Positions 1-7,429 of a stretch of 64,000 nucleotides of DNA are shown here, one piece after another. The notes below the pieces were generated by a model, which made no database searches, was not told where the DNA came from, and was given only the letters and a program-made list of their open reading frames with translations. Position 1 is the stretch's first letter. Every line of letters starts with the position of its first letter. The DNA lies in NCBI RefSeq assembly GCF_020037475.1, contig NZ_JAIQDB010000003.1:62001-126000 (forward strand), written 5' to 3'. The translations under genes and the position numbers were made by a program. Source of the stretch: Sutcliffiella deserti (GTDB lineage: Bacteria; Bacillota; Bacilli; Bacillales; Bacillaceae_I).

Positions 1-2
1 GT

Positions 3-92
3 CAAAGTTCAACAGACGGAACAATCCTTAGTGACGTCGAAGAACCAGGTTTAGCATTCAGCTCAAACTTTGAGGCATTTAAAGTATCGTAG
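3..92 (+). CDS. C-terminal end of an unidentified protein (partial)
   Basis: An open frame enters from the left edge and gives about 29 residues ending ...FEAFKVS before a TAG stop at 90-92; the other two plus frames close sooner. The residues look like the acidic, aromatic tail of a normal protein and a hairpin follows at 101-135, as expected after a gene end. Too little is present to name a family. The call rests only on the open frame and the downstream hairpin. Confidence 0.35.
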   Translation, partial: QSSTDGTILSDVEEPGLAFSSNFEAFKVS

Positions 93-100
93 GAATACAA

Positions 101-135
101 AAGCGGGTTTTAGGGACAGGTCCCTCGACCCGCTT
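101..135. terminator. Hairpin between converging genes; first copy of the dispersed GGGTC-type repeat
   Basis: AAGCGGGT at 101-108 pairs with ACCCGCTT at 128-135, and the inner part contains a second inverted pair (AGGGAC/TCCCT). The core resembles the other GGGTC...GACCC repeat copies in the window. It lies between the plus-strand gene end at 92 and the minus-strand stop codon at 134-136, so it may terminate both. No long U-tract follows. Confidence 0.5.
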
Positions 136-412
136 AATATAGGTATGCTATTATTTCTCCCATTGCTAAACTAAGGTCCAAAAAATAGTACCCCACATAC
201 ATAAACAAAAAGAAACTAAAAGTCATAATCAAGTTTAATACTGCCAAGAGATAATGCTTCCCTAACAGTCCAAAAACAAGACCAACCGGTCCAATAATAA
301 AGGTCAGCAACCAAAACGGACTGGCAACCTCGAGCAACACATTCGGTAACCAAAGCAGGACACAAATGACAAAACAGATTAGGGACAATATTTTTAGTGC
401 ATTCTTACTCAT
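134..412 (-). CDS. Small hydrophobic membrane protein, unknown function
   Basis: About 92 residues, almost entirely hydrophobic, with roughly three membrane segments (about residues 6-24, 34-52 and 55-80). I do not recognise the family. The start is uncertain: an ATG at 412 begins MSKNALKIL, while an in-frame GTG at 424 lies only three bases from a GAGG that would be the ribosome site. The gene stands alone, between a hairpin at its 3' end and about 270 bases of non-coding DNA before the next gene. Confidence 0.55.
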   Translation of the reverse strand: MSKNALKILSLICFVICVLLWLPNVLLEVASPFWLLTFIIGPVGLVFGLLGKHYLLAVLNLIMTFSFFLFMYVGYYFLDLSLAMGEIIAYLY

Positions 413-584
413 ACTTACGCCCACTTTCCTCTAGAAGAGCATTGAGACGGTCCACTCCACCTTCACCTAATATAGATGAACAATCCCTACTTTTATTTTA
501 TCAATAAGAGACATAAACAGAACATTATAGTTAAGTTAAATCTCCGTTCTAGAAAGAGATCAGTGGAAAGTTTGGTTGGATACT

Positions 585-605
585 GGGTCGATGTACCCTT
601 GACCC
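585..605. repeat. Dispersed palindromic repeat, short copy 2
   Basis: GGGTCGATGTACCCTTGACCC. It has the same outer arms (GGGTC and GACCC) as the other copies but lacks about six central bases. It lies in the non-coding gap between the small membrane-protein gene and the oxidoreductase terminator. Confidence 0.55.
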
Positions 606-639
606 TTCTATCGCATTAAAATCCGTTTTACGCAACAGA

Positions 640-673
640 AAAAATGATCAAACCACGATTGTGATTTGATCAT
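640..673 (-). terminator. Intrinsic terminator of the oxidoreductase gene
   Basis: Read on the minus strand, ATGATCAAA at 673-665 pairs with TTTGATCAT at 652-644 and is followed at once by a run of T. It lies about ten bases past the stop codon of the gene ending at 684. Confidence 0.8.
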
Positions 674-683
674 AAATTTCTTT

Positions 684-1619
684 TTACTTTACGTGAATGA
701 CAATCTTCCCACGTGCATGATGTGTTTCACTTAATGCATGTGCTTCTTTTAAAGATTGTTCACTAAAGTCAAATGTTTTACCGATGACAGGTTTCACCTT
801 ACCCTCTACATAAAGATCAGCTAATTTCTGTAGCTGTTCTCCATTTGGCTCTAGCCAAACGAATCCAGCTTCGGCGTTAAAGTTTGCAGCTTCTTCTTCA
901 TTCGGTGGTTGGACAATAGAGACAAGCTTTCCATTTTCTTTTAGCACTTTATAGCTTTTAGACTGAATGTCTCCACCCATAGAGTCCAACACCAGATCGA
1001 ATCCATTTAGCACTTCGCTGAAATCATTTTCCTTATAATTAATAACTTCATCTGCACCAAGCGATGTTAAGAATTCAATATTGTTCTCGCTAGCCGTTGT
1101 TGCAACATACGCACCAAAACTTTTCGCGATCTGGATGGAAAATATTCCAACCCCACCTGCTCCAGCATGAATTAACACCTTCTCGCCTTCTTGAATATTT
1201 CCAAAGTCAACAAGACATTGCCAGGCCGTTAACCCAGCTAGGGGAATAGATGCTGCTTCTTCAAAACTCATTTCTTCTGGCATTTTTGCTAGTAAATTAG
1301 CGTCTACAGAAAGGTATTCTGCATATGTTCCTCGATTTGTAGTTGCTGGACGAGCAAATACACGGTCCCCAACTTTGAAATTTGTTATATTGCTTCCAAC
1401 TTCTACAATGACTCCTGCTGCATCCCATCCCAAAATAATTGGAAATTCAAATGGAAGCATTTCTTTTAAATAGCCAGCTCGCACCTTCCAGTCAATTGGG
1501 TTAATAGAAGTTGCATACACTTCCACTAAAACTTGGTTCTCCGAGATGCTTGGTCGTTCAATATCTTTCTCTACCAAAACATTTTTATCTCCATACTCTT
1601 CGATCACAATTGCTTTCAT
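684..1619 (-). CDS. NAD(P)-dependent quinone oxidoreductase-like MDR enzyme (zinc-free type)
   Basis: 311 residues, normal for the quinone oxidoreductase branch of the medium-chain dehydrogenase/reductase superfamily. The N-terminal GroES-like half contains NPIDWKVRAGY and the GWDAAGVIVEVG region. The C-terminal half has a Rossmann fold with the dinucleotide-binding motif AGAGGVG near residue 153. Cysteine zinc ligands of classical alcohol dehydrogenases are absent, which fits the zinc-free quinone/enone reductases. A GAGGAGG ribosome site precedes the ATG. The gene is monocistronic with its own terminator. The physiological substrate cannot be read from the sequence; reduction of reactive quinones or enones is the family-based expectation. 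Confidence 0.9.
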   Translation of the reverse strand: MKAIVIEEYGDKNVLVEKDIERPSISENQVLVEVYATSINPIDWKVRAGYLKEMLPFEFPIILGWDAAGVIVEVGSNITNFKVGDRVFARPATTNRGTYAEYLSVDANLLAKMPEEMSFEEAASIPLAGLTAWQCLVDFGNIQEGEKVLIHAGAGGVGIFSIQIAKSFGAYVATTASENNIEFLTSLGADEVINYKENDFSEVLNGFDLVLDSMGGDIQSKSYKVLKENGKLVSIVQPPNEEEAANFNAEAGFVWLEPNGEQLQKLADLYVEGKVKPVIGKTFDFSEQSLKEAHALSETHHARGKIVIHVK

Positions 1620-1979
1620 TTTTTGTTTCCTCCTCGTTTTTCAAAACACCAAGATAAACTATGTATTCTTGGCTATAAGCACCACCTGGATAAGTACCCT
1701 CTGTAATGATGAAACTAAACCCACCTTGGGCAAATTTTGAAATACACTAGATGTCCTTTCAATTCCTTTCTACTTGGAAATATCTTATGTATTTTCTACA
1801 TATACTTCAAAATAAATTCACCTTCTCATCCAGCGAGAGAAATACATTTGTATAATTAAAACGGTTGAGTGTTAGCAATATTCCCGACTACATAAGCATA
1901 CTAGCCCATATCATCCAGGTTTATGAAAATCACTCTATTGGTAAACAATACAAAAGACTTATTGAAAGGAGGTAAACAA

Positions 1980-2942
1980 ATGGCCTATCTTTTTTTGTTA
2001 ATCGGATTCGCTCTTTTAATTAAAGGTGCTGATTATTTTGTGAATGGAGCCTCGAATATTGCACAAACTTTAAGAGTTTCACCAATGCTAATCGGTTTGA
2101 CCATCGTAGCATTTGGTACGAGCGCACCGGAAGCATCGGTCAGTTTTATCGCTGCCTTTGAAGGAAACAGCGCTGTCGCGATTGGAAATGTTGTTGGTAG
2201 TAACATCTTTAATGCAACCTTCATTTTGGGAGTTACAGCAATTGTTTATCCACTAACCGTTCAGAGCGATACAATAAGAAAAGAAATACCATTTGCTTTG
2301 TTAGCAGCTGTTGCTTTGCTTTTTCTGATTAGTGATATTCAGCTTCAATATGCAGATATTAATCTGATTACGAGAACAGAAGGTATCCTTTTGCTGCTTT
2401 TCTTTGTTGTTTTCCTTTACTATGTATTTGAGATGGCAAGGAATAATCGTGATCAAATTCAAATAGACGAGACTCCTGCTAATCCGGTGAAAACATCATG
2501 GGTAAAAAACAGTCTATTTACAGTTGGAGGCCTTGCTGGAATTGTGTTTGGAGGTCACATTGTAGTTACAAACAGTATCAAAATTGCGCTCTCGCTTGGG
2601 ATGAGTGAAACTCTCGTTGGATTGACTATAGTGGCTGTAGGTACATCTCTTCCTGAATTGGTCACTTCTGTCACCGCAGCACTTAAGAAACAGACGGAGA
2701 TCGCTATTGGTAATATTGTTGGTAGTAACATATTCAATATCTTTTTCATTTTAGGAGCTTCAGCCACCATCCATCCATTAGCGGTTGATCCAAAAATATT
2801 TTTAGATATGTGGCTTATGATTTTTGTGACAATTTTATTACTTGTCCTATCAAGAACCCAGCACAGAATTTCAAAGATAGAAGGGATAATTTTAGCCATT
2901 ATCTACATCATTTACGTAACTTTTATTATTTTCCGAAACTAA
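1980..2942 (+). CDS. Calcium/sodium antiporter-type CaCA family transporter
   Basis: 320 residues with two homologous halves, each carrying the alpha-repeat signature of Na+/Ca2+ exchangers: GTSAPE...GNVVGSNIFN near residues 46-78 and GTSLPE...GNIVGSNIFN near residues 221-255. About ten membrane segments can be traced, with a hydrophilic loop between the halves. AAGGAGG sits eight bases before the ATG at 1980. An upstream in-frame ATG at 1923 would add 19 residues with no ribosome site, so it was rejected. The family exchanges cations across the cytoplasmic membrane using a sodium or proton gradient; the exact ion pair is not visible. A strong terminator follows. Confidence 0.93.
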   Translation: MAYLFLLIGFALLIKGADYFVNGASNIAQTLRVSPMLIGLTIVAFGTSAPEASVSFIAAFEGNSAVAIGNVVGSNIFNATFILGVTAIVYPLTVQSDTIRKEIPFALLAAVALLFLISDIQLQYADINLITRTEGILLLLFFVVFLYYVFEMARNNRDQIQIDETPANPVKTSWVKNSLFTVGGLAGIVFGGHIVVTNSIKIALSLGMSETLVGLTIVAVGTSLPELVTSVTAALKKQTEIAIGNIVGSNIFNIFFILGASATIHPLAVDPKIFLDMWLMIFVTILLLVLSRTQHRISKIEGIILAIIYIIYVTFIIFRN

Positions 2943-3015
2943 ATATATTAAAAGTACAATCAAATTTTTGCCCGATATACCTAGAAAAGCTAGTTCTTAG
3001 CCTTTTTAATAACGA

Positions 3016-3050
3016 AAACAGACAGAACCAATAGATTCTGTCTGTTTTTT
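3016..3050 (+). terminator. Intrinsic terminator of the CaCA antiporter gene
   Basis: ACAGACAGAA and its partner TTCTGTCTGT form a ten-base stem followed by six T. It lies about 75 bases past the antiporter stop codon. Confidence 0.88.
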
Positions 3051-3081
3051 AATAGTACAAATCATTTAATTAAAATAACAA

Positions 3082-3110
3082 TTGACAGAATGTTAAATCT
3101 AACATATTAT
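3082..3110 (+). promoter_or_regulatory. Sigma-A promoter of the manganese riboswitch transcript
   Basis: TTGACA at 3082-3087, a 17-base spacer, then TATTAT at 3105-3110. Transcription would start near 3117, directly before the aptamer. Confidence 0.85.
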
Positions 3111-3118
3111 TATCCTAA

Positions 3119-3252
3119 CAGTTGAATATTATCTCCTAAGGGGAGTAGCTTTTACATTAAAGTCGTCATTTCGGAACAATAGTTCTCGGCTTTAGTGGCA
3201 ACCTATGTTGTTAGCAAGACCTTACCATATATACGGTAAAGGTCTATTTATG
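3119..3252 (+). ncRNA. yybP-ykoY manganese riboswitch aptamer
   Basis: The element contains the conserved 5' block AAGGGGAGTAGC, a long central hairpin arm, and a 3' block beginning GCAAGACCTTACC. These match the yybP-ykoY class, which binds Mn2+. It is followed by a terminator hairpin at 3259-3291 that shares pairing sequence with the aptamer 3' strand (CCTTTACC/GGTAAAGG), so Mn2+ binding can favour read-through. Downstream lie an fbpB-like gene and a TerC-family gene; in B. subtilis the same class precedes the TerC-family gene ykoY. Boundaries are approximate. Confidence 0.9.
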
Positions 3253-3258
3253 TTTTGT

Positions 3259-3291
3259 AAACCTTTACCACCACTGGTAAAGGTTTTTTTT
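3259..3291 (+). terminator. Riboswitch-controlled terminator
   Basis: AAACCTTTACCA and TGGTAAAGGTTT form a perfect 12-base stem with loop CCAC, followed by a run of T to 3291. It lies between the aptamer and the fbpB-like gene and is the obvious expression platform. Confidence 0.88.
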
Positions 3292-3341
3292 GTGTAATAA
3301 GAGATAACCTTTATCAATAATAGAGATAACAGTCTGTTGTT

Positions 3342-3356
3342 TGAAAATAATTAACA
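3342..3356 (+). promoter_or_regulatory. Fur box upstream of the fbpB-like gene
   Basis: TGAAAATAATTAACA matches the 7-1-7 Fur consensus TGATAAT-N-ATTATCA at 12 of 14 positions. It sits just before the AAAGGAGAG ribosome site of the fbpB-like gene, whose B. subtilis relative is Fur-controlled. No clear -35/-10 pair of its own was found. Confidence 0.6.
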
Positions 3357-3378
3357 TATAAAAGGAGAGCGACAAAAG

Positions 3379-3504
3379 ATGCGAAAAACAAAGGTTAATT
3401 TTATTGAGTTATTAAAGAAAAACAAAGAAGAACTTTTAAAAGATAAGGTTAGAATTGAAATGATTGAAAAACGTGTTGACGAAAAAATAATGAACTTCAA
3501 ATAA
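3379..3504 (+). CDS. fbpB: FbpB-like small basic protein
   Basis: 41 residues, strongly basic and predicted helical, beginning MRKTKVNFIELLKKNKEEL and continuing with charged EKRVDEK. This matches the FbpB family of small basic proteins, which in B. subtilis belong to the Fur regulon and assist the iron-sparing response together with the small RNA FsrA. AAAGGAGAG precedes the ATG. A near-consensus Fur box lies 23 bases upstream. The gene sits between the manganese riboswitch terminator and the TerC-family gene, with no terminator between it and the latter, so it may be transcribed from two signals: manganese read-through and a Fur-controlled start. The family call rests on the short N-terminal pattern, length and charge. 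Confidence 0.8.
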   Translation: MRKTKVNFIELLKKNKEELLKDKVRIEMIEKRVDEKIMNFK

Positions 3505-3664
3505 TTAATTGATCAAGACATCATAACGATTGTTTAAATAATAGATAGATATACTAATATGATAAAATTAACGATTTTCGAGTTATCATGGGGAAATTAT
3601 CTAATATAACCCTATTTCCTGCTTAACAACATTATTGGTTAATATTTAAAGGGGATATTATAAA

Positions 3665-4450
3665 ATGGAATTTTCAATTTTATTTGAATATGCATGGGTA
3701 TTGCTTTTGTTAATAGCAATTGAAGGACTACTGGCAGCAGATAACGCACTCGTGCTTGCAATTATGGTTAAGCATCTTCCAGAAGAGCAGAGAAAAAGAG
3801 CCTTGTTCTATGGGCTTGCAGGTGCCTTTGTTTTCCGTTTCGCTTCACTGTTTGCGATCTCGTTCCTTGTTGATGTATGGCAGGTTCAAGCACTAGGTGC
3901 GCTTTACCTCTTATTCATCGCATTAAATCATATTTTCAGAAAGCTATTGATCAACAGAGAAAAGAAAATAGCAGGGCTTGTAAAAGAAAAGAAGAAATCC
4001 GGCTTCTGGATGACGGTATTTAAAGTCGAGTTAGCGGATATTGCCTTTGCAGTTGATTCGATTCTTGCAGCAGTTGCATTAGCTGTCACCTTACCAAATA
4101 CAAACCTTCCGAATATTGGTGGCCTCGATGGTGGAAAATTCCTTGTCATTTTTGCTGGTGGATTAATGGGTCTAATCATCATGCGATTTGCAGCAAATCA
4201 CTTTGTAACCTTACTTCATAAGAGACCTGGATTGGAAATCGCTGCATTTGCAATTGTAGGATGGGTTGGAGTGAAGCTAGCAGTCTTTACGTTATCTCAC
4301 CCTGCGCTTGCCATTTTACCAGTTGGCTTTGCGAAAACACCTGAATGGAAAATTACATTCTATGTTGTCCTTGTCCTAATCGCAGTAGCAGGTTGGTTCC
4401 TATCAAAAGAGAAGGAAGAAGAAAACCCACGGGTAGAGAATGTTAGTTAA
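3665..4450 (+). CDS. ykoY: TerC-family membrane protein (YkoY type), probable metal exporter
   Basis: 261 residues with about seven membrane helices. Family features include the acidic pair in helix 1 (EGLLAADNALVLAIMV, residues 20-35) and in the middle helix (ELADIAFAVDSILAAVAL, about 121-138), which form the metal site in TerC proteins. The C-terminus is a charged KEKEEENPR tail. AAAGGGGATATT precedes the ATG. The manganese riboswitch 400 bases upstream supports a role in Mn2+ efflux or in metalating exported proteins, as proposed for B. subtilis TerC proteins. A strong terminator follows. Function beyond metal handling is inference. Confidence 0.92.
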   Translation: MEFSILFEYAWVLLLLIAIEGLLAADNALVLAIMVKHLPEEQRKRALFYGLAGAFVFRFASLFAISFLVDVWQVQALGALYLLFIALNHIFRKLLINREKKIAGLVKEKKKSGFWMTVFKVELADIAFAVDSILAAVALAVTLPNTNLPNIGGLDGGKFLVIFAGGLMGLIIMRFAANHFVTLLHKRPGLEIAAFAIVGWVGVKLAVFTLSHPALAILPVGFAKTPEWKITFYVVLVLIAVAGWFLSKEKEEENPRVENVS

Positions 4451-4496
4451 TGTTATCATTTCTCCTAGAATCTTTTATCACAGCTATAAAATTGCC

Positions 4497-4529
4497 GGAG
4501 CAATACCTTAAAGGTGTTGCTCTTTTTTT
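4497..4529 (+). terminator. Intrinsic terminator of the TerC-family gene
   Basis: GGAGCAATACC pairs with GGTGTTGCTC across a short loop and is followed by seven T. It lies about 45 bases past the stop codon. Confidence 0.88.
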
Positions 4530-4807
4530 ATTTTCTTAAAATGAGCAACGAGTGTAACGAATGGAACCCGCCGCTTAAGTATAAGCAATAATCGATGCTA
4601 AACAACCTTAATAAAAAGTAAAATGGCTTTTTTATATAAGAGGTCTGCGGCGATTAATTGGGATGGATGTCTATTTTTTCCCCTTTTAGGTCAAAAATGC
4701 TCGTGATTATGAGGATTAAAGTTAATATATTCAAGATAGTGGACTTATTTTGGGTCAAAATTCGATAGCTGGGCAAATTTTTTAATCAATCTTATATGAT
4801 TTGTGGT
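4530..4807. other. Non-coding stretch without recognisable gene
   Basis: No open frame with a ribosome site on either strand and no clear hairpin. It lies between the TerC-gene terminator and a 21-base tandem repeat. I see nothing definable in it. Confidence 0.5.
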
Positions 4808-4932
4808 TTCATCTAACACTTATTTGTCTATCATCTAACACTTTTCGAAATTCATCTAACACCTTTCGAATTTCATCTAACACCTTTCCAAATCTATCTA
4901 ACAAAACCTGAAATTCATCTACCTTTCAAAGT
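4808..4932. repeat. Degenerate 21-base tandem repeat, about six units
   Basis: The unit is close to AACACCTTTCGAATTTCATCT. The best-preserved copies begin at about 4836, 4857 and 4878, and the flanking copies are progressively more diverged. It lies between two converging transcripts and has no open frame with a ribosome site. A comparable 20-base array occurs at 12279-12358. Confidence 0.8.
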
Positions 4933-5016
4933 TGACCTAAAAACTCGCCTGGCAAAAACAAACTACACAAAAGCAACAATCAATACAAAAACAACCTAAA
5001 TACCTAAATTAAACAA

Positions 5017-5042
5017 GAGTGATGTCATATTTGACATCACTC
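5017..5042 (-). terminator. Intrinsic terminator of the CNNM/CorC gene
   Basis: GAGTGATGTCA and TGACATCACTC form a perfect 11-base stem with a four-base loop. It lies 13 bases past the minus-strand stop codon; the following tract is TTGTTTAATTT. Confidence 0.75.
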
Positions 5043-5054
5043 CCATATTCTCAA

Positions 5055-6353
5055 TTATACTAAAACCCTTATTTTGGTAACCCTTTTATCATCTATTTCT
5101 TCAACTTGAAATACCATGCCATTATATTCAACAACTGGACGTTCATTTTCATTAGGAATGGACCCGAGCTCCCCTATTACAAAACCACTTAATGTATCAA
5201 ATTCTTCAACAGGTAGCCTAGCTTTCAGAACTTCCTCGACTTCAAATAAATTAGTTGTACCCATAATAATAAAGGTATTGTCATCTATCCTTGTTATTTC
5301 TTCTTCTAACTCTAGTTCGTCATGTTCATCGCTTATACTTCCGACTATTTCCTCCATAATATCTTCTATCGTAACTAATCCATCTGTCCCCCCATATTCG
5401 TCGATTGCAATCGCCATGTGGGTGTTATTCTTCTGCATCTCTTTGAATAAAGCATCAAGTTTTTTTGACCCTAGAACGTATAATGGTTCTCTTGATAACT
5501 TTTGGAGATTAAAATTAGCCTCATCATTATTCTCCATGAATTGAATCAAATCCTTCACATGGAGGATACCGACAATCCGGTCCAAGCTATCTTCATAAAC
5601 AGGAAATCGAGTGTATTTTTCAATATTAACGATACGAACAATTTGATCAAGACTTAAATTAGAAGGTAAGGCAATCACATTCGTACGATGAGTCATTATA
5701 TCTGATACATCTTTGTTATCAAGCTCAAAAATGTTATTTATCATGATCTTTTCGTTTTCTTGAATCGTGCCTCTTTCTTTTCCTACATCTACCATCATCC
5801 TTATTTCTTCTTCCGTTACATTTTCATCTTGAGCATTAGGATCAACCCCAAAGAGTCTAACGATAGAATTGGTAGAAAAGGTTAAGAGTTTCACGAAAGG
5901 TGAAGAAACTTTTGATAAGATTGTAAGTGGTAAAACAGCAAAACGGGAAATAGCTTCCGCTTTTTGTAAGGCTAGTCTTTTAGGGACTAATTCACCAAAT
6001 ACAAGTGTAAAGTAAGCTAGAACCAAAGTGATAGCAATGACAGAAAATGCCTCAATCATTTTTGGTGAACCTGGGACTCCCATCAAGATAAGCCAGTCGG
6101 TTAAACTCCCAGCAAAGCTCTCAGCTGCAAAGGCACTGGCTAAAAACCCAGCAAGAGTAATCCCAATTTGAATGGTTGCTAAGAAACGACTTGGCTCTGA
6201 TAGAAGTTGCTGAAGTAAGATTGCCTTTTTATCTCCTCTTTCAGCCATTATTCTTACTTTGTTATCATTTAGAGAGATTAGTGCAATTTCTGATGCAGCA
6301 AAAAATGCATTTAAAACAATCAGAATCAAAAGAATAGGTATTTCTATACCCAA
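5055..6353 (-). CDS. CNNM/CorC-type membrane protein with CBS pair (haemolysin C/UPF0053 family)
   Basis: 432 residues from a TTG at 6353. Order: a DUF21/CNNM membrane domain with about four helices (starting IEIPILLILIVLNAFFAASE), a CBS-domain pair (MTHRTNVIALP... to HVKDLI... and PLYVLGSKKLD... to GTDGLVTIEDIMEEIVG), then a CorC_HlyC C-terminal domain (IDDNTFIIMGTTNLFEVEE). The family is linked to Mg2+ efflux or homeostasis with nucleotide-sensing CBS domains. A GGAGG lies ten bases before the TTG; a longer reading to an ATG at 6470 lacks a ribosome site and adds a non-homologous hydrophilic N-terminus. Monocistronic with terminator. Confidence 0.9.
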   Translation of the reverse strand: MGIEIPILLILIVLNAFFAASEIALISLNDNKVRIMAERGDKKAILLQQLLSEPSRFLATIQIGITLAGFLASAFAAESFAGSLTDWLILMGVPGSPKMIEAFSVIAITLVLAYFTLVFGELVPKRLALQKAEAISRFAVLPLTILSKVSSPFVKLLTFSTNSIVRLFGVDPNAQDENVTEEEIRMMVDVGKERGTIQENEKIMINNIFELDNKDVSDIMTHRTNVIALPSNLSLDQIVRIVNIEKYTRFPVYEDSLDRIVGILHVKDLIQFMENNDEANFNLQKLSREPLYVLGSKKLDALFKEMQKNNTHMAIAIDEYGGTDGLVTIEDIMEEIVGSISDEHDELELEEEITRIDDNTFIIMGTTNLFEVEEVLKARLPVEEFDTLSGFVIGELGSIPNENERPVVEYNGMVFQVEEIDDKRVTKIRVLV

Positions 6354-6827
6354 AATTAAACAACCTCCATAGGCGATAAATATAGTAGTCTGAATTTTAT
6401 TCAGGTTGAGAATATTATAATATAAAGGGTTTGAACTATTCAATACGAACAGATGCCAATATAAGACCATTATGTGTCACTTTTAGTCATCAATCCAAAC
6501 CGATTTTCCCTTGTATTATTGGGTTTTTATTCAAAAACTATCCATAAGGATTGAACTGGTAACTTTCTTCCTTGTGGTGGTTAGTGCTATTTTGTATAGA
6601 AAAGTCCCTATGAATTACCTACCGTGAAATAAAAAAGAGCGGGTTTCCGCTCTTTCACACACACCTATTATTCCTCTTTTGATCTAAAGCCGTATACTTT
6701 TCACCTTGTTTTCTTGGTAGGTATTAAGCACCTCTTCATCTTAACAGGGAACCAATTGCCTTTTGACTCGCATCATCGATCATAATTCCTTGAAGCAGAC
6801 TATGTAAATCAACAGATTCACGACTCC
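6354..6827. other. Gap with a sigma-gene terminator and a possible coding remnant
   Basis: The left part (6354-6630) shows no gene. A terminator lies at 6631-6655. Between 6725 and 6827, the minus strand read in another frame than the sigma gene is open and gives GDVLGSRESVDLHSLLQG followed by about 17 more residues and a stop. No start codon or ribosome site serves it, so it may be a shifted continuation of the sigma gene or a remnant of a neighbouring gene. Confidence 0.4.
6631..6655 (-). terminator. Intrinsic terminator of the sigma-factor operon
   Basis: AAAGAGCGG pairs with CCGCTCTTT across a four-base loop, and the minus strand continues TTTATTTC. It is about 170 bases past the stop of the sigma gene. 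Confidence 0.8.
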
Positions 6828-7364
6828 CTAGTACATCTCCCTCAACATATGCTTCGCCCGAAACAACCTAGTTTTTATCGTTGGAAGTTTTATATTCAAA
6901 TCTTGTTCGATTTCTTTCAGTGTTCGTTCCTTAATATAGTAGAGCGTAATGACTTTTTCATATTTAAGTGGTAGCTGTTTTATCTTGCTTCTGAGTTCTT
7001 CTTTGTCACAACTAGTTATAGCTTCGAATTCTGGCGTACGTAATTCCTTTTGGTTCAATAAGTCGATTTGTTCATGAAGTAATTCTCGTTGACGGGACCT
7101 TTTTCGTAAAAAATCGATACAGTGATTGATGGCAATTCTATGCATCCAGGTAGGAATAGAACATTCACCGTTAAACCGGTTACGAGTAAGGTAGCATTTT
7201 AAAAGAATCTCATGGGAAAGGTCTTCTGCTAAATAGTTATCTTTCACATAGGAAAGTACGAGGCCATAAATCTTTTCTTTGTATTCAAAATAGAGCTCAT
7301 TTATTTTTTGTTCATTTAGATCCTGCTCAAATCTAGTTAGAAACATAGCGTTATTAGAACTCAT
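6828..7364 (-). CDS. ECF-type RNA polymerase sigma factor (sigma-70 family)
   Basis: 178 residues. Region 2 lies at about residues 25-90 (ELYFEYKEKIYGLVLSYV, then NHCIDFLRKRSRQ) and region 4 at about 120-175 (KIKQLPLKYEKVITLYYI, then LNIKLPTIKTRLFRAKHML, a helix-turn-helix). Regions 1 and 3 are absent, as in ECF sigma factors. AAGGAGG precedes the ATG. It follows the secreted-protein gene by 66 bases with no terminator, so it may belong to the GntR-ABC operon. No obvious anti-sigma gene is adjacent. Just past the stop, another frame is open for about 35 codons, which could signal a frameshift near the 3' end. Confidence 0.88.
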   Translation of the reverse strand: MSSNNAMFLTRFEQDLNEQKINELYFEYKEKIYGLVLSYVKDNYLAEDLSHEILLKCYLTRNRFNGECSIPTWMHRIAINHCIDFLRKRSRQRELLHEQIDLLNQKELRTPEFEAITSCDKEELRSKIKQLPLKYEKVITLYYIKERTLKEIEQDLNIKLPTIKTRLFRAKHMLREMY

Positions 7365-7429
7365 TTTTCACTGGCCTCCTTTTCCTTGAAAGACGATTAT
7401 CCTACTTCTGTCCTCCCCCTAGATTTTCT

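Noticed and set aside
1923..1979. Upstream ATG for the CaCA antiporter
   Set aside because: No ribosome site; the AAGGAGG lies before the ATG at 1980.
4808..4932. CRISPR-like interpretation of the 21-base array
   Set aside because: The units are contiguous without spacers and degenerate, so it is a simple tandem repeat.
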